Positions 34,803 to 42,606 of a stretch of 64,000 nt of DNA are shown piece after piece. Both the position numbers and the translations under genes were made by a program. Origin of the DNA: JABMPJ01 sp964345005 (GTDB lineage Bacteria; Verrucomicrobiota; Kiritimatiellia; UBA8416; JABMPJ01); contig CAYFPQ010000006.1 of NCBI GenBank assembly GCA_964345005.1, forward strand, positions 15,101-79,100, given 5' to 3'. Position 1 is the stretch's first letter. Each line of letters opens with the position of its first letter. Under the pieces are notes generated by a model. The model saw only the letters and a list, made by a program, of their open reading frames with translations. It did not search any database and had not been told where the DNA came from.

Positions 34803-35585
34803 TCACTTCCGCGGCAGTCTCGCCGGTGCTTTGGGCGGCGCGGCATTTGTTATACGGACAGGTTTCTGCGAAACCAGCGTCAACCTGTCACGGCGAGACC
34901 TCAATGTCGACACCATCATTTGGGAGCGGTTGACCTGGTGCTTCACCGTGACCATGCCGCCTTTGCCCATCGTCACTGTTGGCCGAACCACGCGCACGAG
35001 TGTTCCAAGGTGGATGGGTGCGAACGCACGGCCGGAAGGAGCATCCGAGACACAGAGGAAGACGTGCTCCTTCTGCTTCCGCCCCCAGTAGCGCAGTGAG
35101 TAGGTCCGCTTTATACCAGGCGCACCTGGCACACCACCTGCAGCTGCCGCCAACTCGGTCCCGGGAACCACGTCTATCGCTTTGAGCGAAGAGCGCGCCA
35201 ACACATCCACGCCGTCCTTCACTGCGGCACGCACAAAATAACGGTCCGGCTGCGTCAGCACAACGTGCATCGTAAGGTCTACTTCCAGCACCTGCGCCTG
35301 TCCAGGCTGCAGCGTCAGTGGCGCAAGTGTTTCCCCCTGTCGCCGCCTTGCCGGCCGCCCGCTGTCGTGCTCCACACTGAAACGCAACTGCGGCCCCGCA
35401 CCGCCCGCCGAGTTGATGACCAGTGGTGTCACGCCACTGTTGAGGACCGTCACGCGGACCGTAAGCGGTTCATGCGTGAGCACGGTTGTATTCTCGCACT
35501 CAAGCTGGATATTCACTTGGCCCATCGCCGGGCAGACGGCCAACAGCCCAAGAAACGCGAGCCCGATTGCTCTACTGGGCATCAT
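34803..35585 (-). CDS. Secreted protein with an NEW3/CARDB-like beta domain, function unknown
   Basis: Signal peptide (IGLAFLGLLAVCPAMG), then an immunoglobulin-like domain with LTVRVTVLNSGVTPLVINSA, typical of domains that begin exported proteins, and a basic C-terminal half (VVRPTVTMGKGGMVTVKHQV). No catalytic motif was seen. The ATG pair at 35585/35582 overlaps the end of the SIS gene and has GGAG just upstream. The longer start at 35612 would put polar residues before the signal peptide. Confidence 0.65.
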   Translation of the reverse strand: MMPSRAIGLAFLGLLAVCPAMGQVNIQLECENTTVLTHEPLTVRVTVLNSGVTPLVINSAGGAGPQLRFSVEHDSGRPARRRQGETLAPLTLQPGQAQVLEVDLTMHVVLTQPDRYFVRAAVKDGVDVLARSSLKAIDVVPGTELAAAAGGVPGAPGIKRTYSLRYWGRKQKEHVFLCVSDAPSGRAFAPIHLGTLVRVVRPTVTMGKGGMVTVKHQVNRSQMMVSTLRSRRDRLTLVSQKPVRITNAAPPKAPARLPRK

Positions 35586-36159
35586 CACTCCAGAACGCGC
35601 GTTCGGCTGCATCGAGGAGGAGATGGAGTATCACCTGGTGCGCCTCCTGGATGCGCTCGGTCGCATCACCCGGCACGATAATCTCATGGTCCGCCACGCC
35701 CACCAGCGGCCCGCCATCACGTCCAAGGATCGCCATCGTTACCATCCCGGCGCCGTTAGCGACCTCGATCGCACGCGAAAGATTGCGTGCGTTGCCGCTC
35801 GTGCTGAAAACGACCAAGACGTCGCCCACCTTGCCAAGCCCCTCAATCTGCCGGCTGAAGACCTCGTCGAAGCCGAAGTCATTGCCAATGCAGGTAATCG
35901 CCGTCGAGTCAGCGGCCAACGAGACGGCAGGCAACGAACACCGGTCGTTCCGAAACCGCCCGATGAACTCCTCCGCCATATGCATCGCCTCAGCCGCACT
36001 GCCGCCGTTGCCAGCAGTCAAGACCTTGTTCCCCGCCTTAAGCGCAGACACCATCGCCTCACCCATCGCGCTGATGACATCCACTGATTCGGCGAGTCCT
36101 CCGATCAGCGCCGCACTGGCTGCAATCCCATTTCTAATCCAGCCCCTGCTGTCGTCCAT
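35572..36159 (-). CDS. SIS-domain isomerase, GmhA type
   Basis: The 195-residue protein matches the SIS fold of sedoheptulose-7-phosphate isomerase: TAGNGGSAAEAMHMAEEFIGRF (sugar-phosphate site), ALAADSTAITCIGND-like LAADSTAITCIGNDFG, and FSTSGNARNL. GmhA makes D-glycero-D-manno-heptose 7-phosphate, precursor of LPS core heptose, consistent with a Gram-negative envelope. The ATG 36159 has GGAGGAGAGA upstream and yields the normal GmhA length. The closely related DiaA also fits, but the length and motifs favour GmhA. Confidence 0.87.
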   Translation of the reverse strand: MDDSRGWIRNGIAASAALIGGLAESVDVISAMGEAMVSALKAGNKVLTAGNGGSAAEAMHMAEEFIGRFRNDRCSLPAVSLAADSTAITCIGNDFGFDEVFSRQIEGLGKVGDVLVVFSTSGNARNLSRAIEVANGAGMVTMAILGRDGGPLVGVADHEIIVPGDATERIQEAHQVILHLLLDAAERAFWSDDAQ

Positions 36160-36178
36160 GTCTCTCCTCCTCAAAGAA

Positions 36179-36284
36179 TGCCCAAGGCGGGACTCAGCCT
36201 GTCCGCCGCAGGCGGAAACCCACACGACCTTGCGGTCAGGGGATTTTCCTGCCTACGGCAGGTCTGCCTCTGGCAGAAAGTCCC
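36179..36284 (-). pseudogene. Decayed tRNA-Leu copy carrying palindromic insertions
   Basis: Position 36179-36195 (TGCCC..GGCGGGACTC) repeats the 3' part of the intact tRNA-Leu next door, as do AACCC-CACG (36217-36226) and GGATTTT (36241-36247) and AAGTCCC (36278-36284). Between these blocks lie two insertions rich in short palindromes (36196-36215 with TCCGCCGCAGGCGGA-like stem; 36248-36276 with CCTGCCTACGGCAGG and TCTGCCTCTGGCAGA). Confidence 0.45.
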
Positions 36285-36301
36285 GTCCCGTCTTTCCTAA
36301 A

Positions 36302-36385
36302 TGCCCGGGGCGGGACTCGAACCCGCACGCCCTTTCAGACAACGGATTTTAAGTCCGTTGCGTCTGCCAATTCCGCCACCCGGGC
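36302..36385 (-). tRNA. tRNA-Leu (anticodon UAA)
   Basis: Read on the minus strand it starts GCCCGGGTGGCGGAATTGG and has a matching acceptor stem, TTCGAGTC T-arm, a class II variable arm, and anticodon loop CTTAAAA, giving UAA for Leu UUA codons. CCA is not encoded. Length is 84 nt. Confidence 0.97.
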
Positions 36386-36524
36386 CAATGTTCTCACCTA
36401 TCAAGTTGTCGCTTCAGCCACTCGCGCCCTTGTCCGCTCTTGAGCCAGCTCTCACGGCGACGCGCTGAAGGCTTTCAGACTTGCCGTATAGTGACACATG
36501 CCCCTAAGAATGTAAATCCGCACC

Positions 36525-37106
36525 ATGAGCTCTGCAATCGCAACCAAGTTGACACGTGATTTCTTCGACCGGCCCACACTTGAGGTCGCGCCGGAACTGC
36601 TGGGCAAGGTATTGGTGCATCGGACCGGTGGTTCTGAGCTGGCGGGTCGCATTGTGGAGGTGGAGGCCTATCTCGGCCCCGAGGACCTCGCCTCGCATGC
36701 TACGCGAAAGACCTCCAAGCGTGCACGAATCATGTTCGGTCCGCCGGGGACAGTATACGTCTACCTGATCTATGGCATGCATCACTGCCTGAACTTCGTT
36801 ACCGAGACTGACGGCACGGCCGGAGCCGTCCTGGTTCGCGCCATCGAGCCGCTGGACGGCATTGAGCAAATGCGCCTCAGCCGCGGCGACAACACTCCCG
36901 ACAGCCATCTCGCCGATGGCCCAGGCAAGCTCTGCCAAGCCATGGCCGTCACCCTCGCGCACAACGGCACAGACGCCTGCGGAGACACAATCTGGATCGA
37001 GGACCGCGGTCACGAAGTCCACTCTGTCCACCAGACACCCCGCATTGGGGTTGACTACGCAGGAGATTGGGCGGCAAGACCGTGGCGTTTCACAATCGAC
37101 CGATGA
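36525..37106 (+). CDS. 3-methyladenine DNA glycosylase (MPG/AAG family)
   Basis: 193 residues matching alkyladenine DNA glycosylase: RIVEVEAYLGPEDLASHATR (catalytic Glu region), TVYVYLIYGMHHCLNFVTE, AVLVRAIEPLDG, and DGPGKLCQAM. It removes alkylated purines in base-excision repair. Start ATG 36525 gives the usual Mpg length. The stop overlaps a possible small gene at 37103 (ATGA). Confidence 0.93.
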   Translation: MSSAIATKLTRDFFDRPTLEVAPELLGKVLVHRTGGSELAGRIVEVEAYLGPEDLASHATRKTSKRARIMFGPPGTVYVYLIYGMHHCLNFVTETDGTAGAVLVRAIEPLDGIEQMRLSRGDNTPDSHLADGPGKLCQAMAVTLAHNGTDACGDTIWIEDRGHEVHSVHQTPRIGVDYAGDWAARPWRFTIDR

Positions 37107-37285
37107 AGAGAGGGACAGGACGGATACGCGGCAGACGGAATCTCGACGACATGCTAAGACTAATCGACGCCGCGATGGATCGCCCATTCGGCACCATCGA
37201 AGCCACCGCCATCACGCTCTTCAAGAGTGACCCGCAACCCGGGGGGACCATCCACACCCCGACCTGGAACGCCAATCTTGGCTAA
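37103..37285 (+). CDS. Small hypothetical protein
   Basis: A 60-codon frame starting with ATG overlapping the Mpg stop (ATGA) and reading DMLRLIDAAMDRPFGTIEAT and ending in TIHTPTWNANLG. No family recognised. The overlap with Mpg suggests coupling, but a chance frame cannot be excluded. It converges with, and overlaps by 4 nt, the small gene at 37282. Confidence 0.35.
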   Translation: MKRGTGRIRGRRNLDDMLRLIDAAMDRPFGTIEATAITLFKSDPQPGGTIHTPTWNANLG

Positions 37286-37473
37286 GCTACTGCCTGACTC
37301 AGGCGAAACGCCTCTCTGGCTATGGACTCATCCCGCTCATCTTCAAGACAGCTGTCCGCAACGATGGACGGGTTACTCCTGAGGCATAGTTCGGAAAAGT
37401 GAGCGTAGTCGTACAACGACATGGGGGCCTTTGGCGGCTCAAGGTCCGAAGAAAGAGAGGGGAATCTAATCAT
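37282..37473 (-). CDS. Small partner protein of the nucleotidyltransferase
   Basis: 63 residues, MIRFPSLSSDLEPPKAPMSL and ending with AREAFRLSQAVA. The ATG at 37473 overlaps the stop of the upstream nucleotidyltransferase (ATGATTAG), a typical sign of a coupled pair. It has no hydrophobic segment. The pairing of a GGxxVxxxG nucleotidyltransferase with a short acidic protein recalls two-gene toxin-antitoxin arrangements, but this is inference only. Confidence 0.55.
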   Translation of the reverse strand: MIRFPSLSSDLEPPKAPMSLYDYAHFSELCLRSNPSIVADSCLEDERDESIAREAFRLSQAVA

Positions 37474-38041
37474 TGGCCAGAGCCCGTATTCGAGTACACA
37501 GCCGGTCATACAGTCCCACTGTTCCATACCTATCGCAGAGAGGCTTGAGATCGTCTTCCAGATCAAGATTATGCTTTAGAACAAGCTGCACAATGTCTGG
37601 GAAGTCCCTATCCTCTCGCTTTTGACTTCCCCCCTTCAAAGCAAAAATCTTCATCGCTATAAGGTGCTGCAGACAAGGTACACTGACCTCTTGCCCATCA
37701 AAGTAGTCGATCTCCACTGCACTGGCGACCAGCGTGTCCATCGTCTCAGCGTCTACCTTCAGAAAGTCAACTCGCAGAGGTGATTCGGGTCGGTGAAAGA
37801 ACACCACATTCTCGTGTGAGGCAATACCCGTGAATCCCGCATTCTTCATAATCCGACGTACTTCCTGCTCATCGGAAGCGGCTATCATGAAGTCAATGTC
37901 TTGGGTCGCCCGCACAAACCCGTAGTGGTTGACCGCATGTCCTCCAATCATCAGACACTTGATGCCCGCCGCAGGCAGATCCCCTGTGACAATGCGGAAC
38001 ACCAACTCGTACTCCATGCTCATGTCGGCATTGTATATCAC
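37466..38041 (-). CDS. Nucleotidyltransferase of the AbiEii/DUF6036-like type
   Basis: 191 residues with an N-terminal nucleotidyltransferase core: CLMIGGHAVNHYGFVRATQDIDFMI has the GG...G..R.T.DIDF pattern, and LRVDFLKVD supplies a third acidic residue. AbiEii and related antiviral or toxin proteins share this layout. The start may be GTG 38041 or ATG 38023; neither has a clear ribosome binding site. It is followed by a 4-nt-coupled small gene. The neighbourhood (DNA repair, clpB) gives no further clue. Confidence 0.72.
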   Translation of the reverse strand: MIYNADMSMEYELVFRIVTGDLPAAGIKCLMIGGHAVNHYGFVRATQDIDFMIAASDEQEVRRIMKNAGFTGIASHENVVFFHRPESPLRVDFLKVDAETMDTLVASAVEIDYFDGQEVSVPCLQHLIAMKIFALKGGSQKREDRDFPDIVQLVLKHNLDLEDDLKPLCDRYGTVGLYDRLCTRIRALAND

Positions 38042-38066
38042 ACTCTTCTCGAGACAAGGAGGATAT

Positions 38067-40664
38067 CTACAGGGCGATCTCGTGCCCTATTACACTAATT
38101 TTCACTGGCTCGCCCTCTCCCACCTCACCGGAAATGATCTTGCGGGAGATAGGGGTTTCGACCTCACGCTGGATGAAGCGCTTGAGCGGGCGTGCACCGT
38201 AGACGGGGTCGAAGCCCTGCTCGGCAATGAAGCGTTCAGCCTCATCTGACACCTCCAGCTTCAGCCCCTGCGATTCCAGGCGCCCACGCAGCTCGTTCAG
38301 CAGCAGATCCACGATGCGGGTAATCTCGTCAAGCGTCAGCGGCTTGAAAAGCACAGTTTCGTCTACGCGGTTCAGGAACTCGGGTCGGAATCGAGCACGC
38401 AACTCGTCCATGATCTGCCGGCGCGCGCCTTCGGCGATATGCCCCTCCTTGTCGATGCCTTCGAGCAACACGGGTGAACCGATGTTGCTGGTCATGATTA
38501 CGATCGTGTTCTTGAAGTTGACCGTGCGGCCGTGCGAATCGGTCAACCGTCCTTCGTCAAGGATCTGGAGCAGGATGTTGAACACGTCCGGATGCGCCTT
38601 CTCGATCTCGTCGAGCAGGATCACGCTGTAGGGCTTACGCCGCACAGCCTCCGTCAGTTGTCCGCCCTCCTCGAAGCCAATATATCCCGGAGGGGCACCG
38701 ACCAGCCGCGAGACCGTGTGCTTCTCCATATACTCGGACATGTCGATTCTGACAATGTTCTCTTCGCTGTCGAAAAGCGCCTCCGCCAAGGTGCGTGCTA
38801 ACTCGGTCTTGCCGACACCGGTAGGACCGAGGAACAGAAACGACCCAATTGGGCGATTCGGCGTCTTGATGCCTGCCCGTGCACGGAGCACGGCGTCGGC
38901 AACGGCTTGAACAGCTTCATCCTGCCCTACCACGCGGTGATGCAGCACACCGTCAAGCTGGAGCAGCTTCTCACGTTCACCCTCGAGCAACTTCGTCAGT
39001 GGCACACCGGACCAGCGGGAGACAACCTCGGCAATCTCTTCCTCCGACACCTCTTCACGCACGAGCGTCGTGCCATTCCCTGCTGCTTCGTCATGCGTCT
39101 CGTACTCCGCCAGCTCCTGTTCGAGCTCCGGGATCACGCCATGACGCAGCTTCGCGACGCGATCGAGATCATAGGCACGCTCAGCCTCCTCGCTCTCCTG
39201 CCGAGCGTGCTCGAGCTTCTCGCGGACAATACGAACCTTGTCGATGGCCTCCTTTTCTTGCTCCCACTGCGCCCGCATGGCATCGGCGTCTGCTTTCGCA
39301 TCGGCCAGTTCCTTGCGCAGCGCGGCGAGCCGTTCTTTGCTGGGCTTGTCCTTCTCCTTCTTGAGCGCCGTCTCCTCAATCTCCAGCCGCATCACCTTGC
39401 GGGTAATCGCGTCCAGCTCCGCGGGCATGGAGTCGATCTCTGTGCGGATCGAGGCGCAAGCCTCGTCCATCAAGTCGATCGCTTTGTCCGGCAGAAACCG
39501 GTCGCTGATGTAGCGATCCGAAAGTACCGCCGACGATACGAGGGCCGCATCCTGAATCCGCACGCCGTGATGGACTTCGAACCTCTCGCGCAAACCACGC
39601 AGAATCGAGATCGTATCCTCCACCGTCGGTGCATCTACGACGATCGGCTGAAAGCGCCGCTCAAGTGCGGCGTCCTTTTCGACATACTTTCGATACTCAT
39701 CCAGCGTGGTCGCACCAATGCAGTGCAGCTCGCCACGGGCCAGCATGGGCTTGAGCATGTTACCCGCATCAGCCGATCCCTCGGTCTTGCCTGCCCCGAC
39801 AATGGTGTGCACCTCGTCGATGAAGAGGATGATCTGCCCTTCGGCCGCCTTGATCTCCGTGAGTACAGCCTTGAGCCGCTCCTCGAATTCACCACGGTAC
39901 TTCGCCCCCGCCATGAGCGCAGTCATATCGAGCGCGAAAATGGTACGGTCCTTAAGCCCCTCCGGAACATCACCGCGTACGATCCTATGGGCCAGACCTT
40001 CCACGATGGCCGTCTTACCAACACCGGGTTCGCCGATCAGAACCGGATTATTCTTGGTCTTGCGCGAGAGGATGCGGACAACACTCCGAATTTCCGCGTC
40101 GCGGCCGATGACGGGGTCCAACTTGCCTTCACGGGCCAGCGCAACCAGGTCGACACCATACTTCTCCAGTGCCTCGTACGCGCCTTCCGGGTTGTCAGTC
40201 GTGATTCGCTGGTTACCGCGAACGGCCTTCATCTCTTCCAAGAGAGCCTTCCGCTTCACCCCGAACTCAGCCAGAATCCGGCCCGCGGGTGTTCCATTTG
40301 CCTCGTCGGCGAATGCGAGGAGCAGGTGCTCCACCGAGATGTACTCGTCGCGCAGACGCTTTGCCTCGTCACCAGCCTTAACCAGTAGCTTGCTGAAACG
40401 CTGAGTGACGTAGACCTTCCCCGTCTCCGCACTGCCGCCGTTGACTGACGGCATCTTCTCCAACTCCTGTTCGAGCCGGGCTTGTAGAGTCGGCACTGGC
40501 GCCCCAACGCGCTCCAGCAACCGTGGCACGAGTCCGCCTTCCTGAGTGATCAGCGCAAGCAGGACGTGCTCGCCATCTACCTGCTGGTGGCTGTGACGAA
40601 CAGCCAGAACCTGCGCCATTTGAAGCGCTTCCTGCGCTTTTTGAGTCAATTTGCTCAAATCCAT
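38067..40664 (-). CDS. clpB: ATP-dependent chaperone ClpB
   Basis: 865 residues with the full ClpB layout: N-domain (LTQKAQEALQMAQVLAVRHS), first AAA+ module with GEPGVGKTAIVEG, a long coiled-coil middle domain (about 400-530) that marks ClpB and not ClpC/ClpA, and second AAA+ module with GPTGVGKTELART. ClpB works with DnaK to pull apart protein aggregates. The ATG at 40664 has GGGAGA upstream. No CIRCE element was found in the upstream region, nor a convincing heat-shock sigma site. Confidence 0.97.
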   Translation of the reverse strand: MDLSKLTQKAQEALQMAQVLAVRHSHQQVDGEHVLLALITQEGGLVPRLLERVGAPVPTLQARLEQELEKMPSVNGGSAETGKVYVTQRFSKLLVKAGDEAKRLRDEYISVEHLLLAFADEANGTPAGRILAEFGVKRKALLEEMKAVRGNQRITTDNPEGAYEALEKYGVDLVALAREGKLDPVIGRDAEIRSVVRILSRKTKNNPVLIGEPGVGKTAIVEGLAHRIVRGDVPEGLKDRTIFALDMTALMAGAKYRGEFEERLKAVLTEIKAAEGQIILFIDEVHTIVGAGKTEGSADAGNMLKPMLARGELHCIGATTLDEYRKYVEKDAALERRFQPIVVDAPTVEDTISILRGLRERFEVHHGVRIQDAALVSSAVLSDRYISDRFLPDKAIDLMDEACASIRTEIDSMPAELDAITRKVMRLEIEETALKKEKDKPSKERLAALRKELADAKADADAMRAQWEQEKEAIDKVRIVREKLEHARQESEEAERAYDLDRVAKLRHGVIPELEQELAEYETHDEAAGNGTTLVREEVSEEEIAEVVSRWSGVPLTKLLEGEREKLLQLDGVLHHRVVGQDEAVQAVADAVLRARAGIKTPNRPIGSFLFLGPTGVGKTELARTLAEALFDSEENIVRIDMSEYMEKHTVSRLVGAPPGYIGFEEGGQLTEAVRRKPYSVILLDEIEKAHPDVFNILLQILDEGRLTDSHGRTVNFKNTIVIMTSNIGSPVLLEGIDKEGHIAEGARRQIMDELRARFRPEFLNRVDETVLFKPLTLDEITRIVDLLLNELRGRLESQGLKLEVSDEAERFIAEQGFDPVYGARPLKRFIQREVETPISRKIISGEVGEGEPVKISVIGHEIAL

Positions 40665-41120
40665 GGTGATTTCTCCCTTGTACACACCGATGTTGCTTCT
40701 ATTCACACAGGACGCATTTTGCATGCCACCTGCACTCGAAACGACTATTACAGTCGCAAACTATTATCCAGTAATATCTTAGAATGATTACGCTTCTCAA
40801 CACTATGCGCCATTATGACGCACATACATCCAAAATGACTGAAGCCAACTGTGTCACACTGCCCCATATGCCCACACTCTCCCCTTCTTCGCTCCCTTCG
40901 TGTTCTTCTTGCATGCTATTTACCAGCACGGCGACCCAACAAAGCCACTTGATAGAAAAACCCCATTCTGCTAATAAATTCGCCTTTCTCTGTCGTTACA
41001 TTGGGGAGAGAAGGAAGTAGATCCTTTTTTGCCGTTCTTCTTCGGCTACGAAACGGGATTCAGAGATGCTGCAACGGTGATCCGTTGTGCGGAAGCAAAG
41101 AAGAGATACAGGAGGTAACT
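40665..41120. other. Intergenic region between clpB and the ABC transporter operon
   Basis: About 456 bp between divergent genes. It is noticeably more AT-rich than the surrounding genes. I find no convincing gene, CIRCE element or repeat. It must contain the clpB promoter and the promoter for the transporter-Bat run. Confidence 0.7.
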
Positions 41121-41855
41121 ATGCTCGAGGTCGATGGCCTCAAGAAGCGCTTCGGCCCCATTGAAGCCGTGAGCGGCATTTCATTCCGGGCCGATAAAGG
41201 CGAGGTACTGGGATTCCTTGGTCCAAACGGAGCAGGCAAGACTACTACCATGCGCATGATCACAGGATTCCTTCCCCCATCCGCGGGCACAGCACGCGTG
41301 TGCGGACATGACGTCGGGTCCGACCCGGTAGCCGTCAAGAGCTGCCTGGGTTACCTGCCCGAGAATGCTCCGGCGTACGATTCGATGACCGTGACGGACT
41401 TCCTTCGCTTTGGGGCAGGCATTCGCGGCTTCGGCGGTGCGGTTGGTCGCGAACGCGTGGACGAGACAATCGTCACCTGTCGACTGGAGAAGGTTCGCCA
41501 CCAGGCGATCGGGACGCTCTCCAAGGGATACCGGCAGCGCGCCTGCTTCGCTCAGGCCGTGCTGCACGATCCGCCGGTACTGATTATGGACGAGCCCACC
41601 GACGGACTCGACCCCAACCAGAAGCATCTCGTGCGCGAGATGATCCGCAACATGGCAAAGGAGAAGACGATCGTCATCTCCACCCACATTCTCGAGGAGG
41701 TGGAAGCGGTATGCAGTCGCTGCGTGATCATCAGTAACGGCAAGCTTGTCGCCAACGGTACGCCGGATGAGCTGAAGGCTAAGAGCCCGAGCGGCACGCT
41801 GGCCGACACGTTCCGCATGCTGACACTGGACAAGGAGGACGAGAACAATGGGTAG
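41121..41855 (+). CDS. ABC transporter ATP-binding protein (GldA-like)
   Basis: 244 residues with Walker A GPNGAGKTTT, a Q-loop region (LGYLPENAPAY), signature LSKGYRQR and Walker B LIMDEPTDGLD. Such ATPases pair with the two next genes as in the GldAFG transporter of gliding bacteria, a set common in other phyla without gliding. ATG 41121 is preceded by GGAGG. It overlaps the permease gene by 8 nt. Confidence 0.9.
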   Translation: MLEVDGLKKRFGPIEAVSGISFRADKGEVLGFLGPNGAGKTTTMRMITGFLPPSAGTARVCGHDVGSDPVAVKSCLGYLPENAPAYDSMTVTDFLRFGAGIRGFGGAVGRERVDETIVTCRLEKVRHQAIGTLSKGYRQRACFAQAVLHDPPVLIMDEPTDGLDPNQKHLVREMIRNMAKEKTIVISTHILEEVEAVCSRCVIISNGKLVANGTPDELKAKSPSGTLADTFRMLTLDKEDENNG

Positions 41856-42591
41856 CATACAGAACATTGGGATGATCTTCCGTCGCGAGCTGAAGGCCTA
41901 CTTCCAGTCGCCCGTCGCCTACGTGTTTATGGTCGTATTCCTTATACTGACAGGGTTCTTAACCTTTTCCGTGGCGCACTTCTACGAGCGCGGCGTGGCC
42001 GACCTGGCCCCGTTCTTCTTCTGGCATCCGTGGGTCTACCTCTTGCTGGTGCCTGCCGCCACCATGAGCCTGTGGGCCGAGGAACGTCGTTCGGGCACGG
42101 TTGAGCTGTTGCTCACAATGCCGATCACGATGTCGGAGGCCATCATCGGCAAGTTCCTTGCCGCGTGGCTCTTCATCACGATCGGCGTCCTGTTGACCTT
42201 CCCGGTCGTCATCACCGCGGACTACCTGGGAAACCCGGATATGGGCGTGATCCTGTCGGCCTACTTCGGATCGATATTGCTGGCCGGGGCCTACGTAGCG
42301 GTCGGCATGCTGACTTCATCCATGAGTCGCAGCCAGGTGATCGGGTTCGTACTCGGCCTGCTGGGCTGTCTCCTCCTGCTGCTGGCGGGCTGGGAACCGA
42401 TCACCGGTTTCTTCGTACGCTGGGCGCCAGACTGGCTGGTACGGACGATCGCCAGCTTCAGCTTCATGCCGCACTACGACTCCATGCAGCGCGGCGTGAT
42501 CGATCTGCAGGACATCGCCTACTACATTAGCGTGATCGTGCTCATGATTTTTGCCACGCACATCGTGCTGGATAACCGCAAATCAGCTTAA
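41848..42591 (+). CDS. ABC transporter permease (GldF-like)
   Basis: 247 residues with six predicted membrane helices (YVFMVVFLILTGFLTFSV; LLVPAATMSLWAEERRSGTV; and so on). The sequence MSLWAEERRSGTVELLLTMP is characteristic of the GldF/ABC-2 permeases that act with GldG. It starts within the end of the ATPase gene and is followed by gldG 15 nt later. Confidence 0.88.
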   Translation: MGSIQNIGMIFRRELKAYFQSPVAYVFMVVFLILTGFLTFSVAHFYERGVADLAPFFFWHPWVYLLLVPAATMSLWAEERRSGTVELLLTMPITMSEAIIGKFLAAWLFITIGVLLTFPVVITADYLGNPDMGVILSAYFGSILLAGAYVAVGMLTSSMSRSQVIGFVLGLLGCLLLLLAGWEPITGFFVRWAPDWLVRTIASFSFMPHYDSMQRGVIDLQDIAYYISVIVLMIFATHIVLDNRKSA

Positions 42592-42606
42592 GGACAGGTG
42601 ACAACG

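Noticed and set aside
40665..40790. Heat-shock control site (CIRCE or sigma-32) before clpB
   Set aside because: No TTAGCACTC-type inverted repeat or clear sigma-32 boxes seen.
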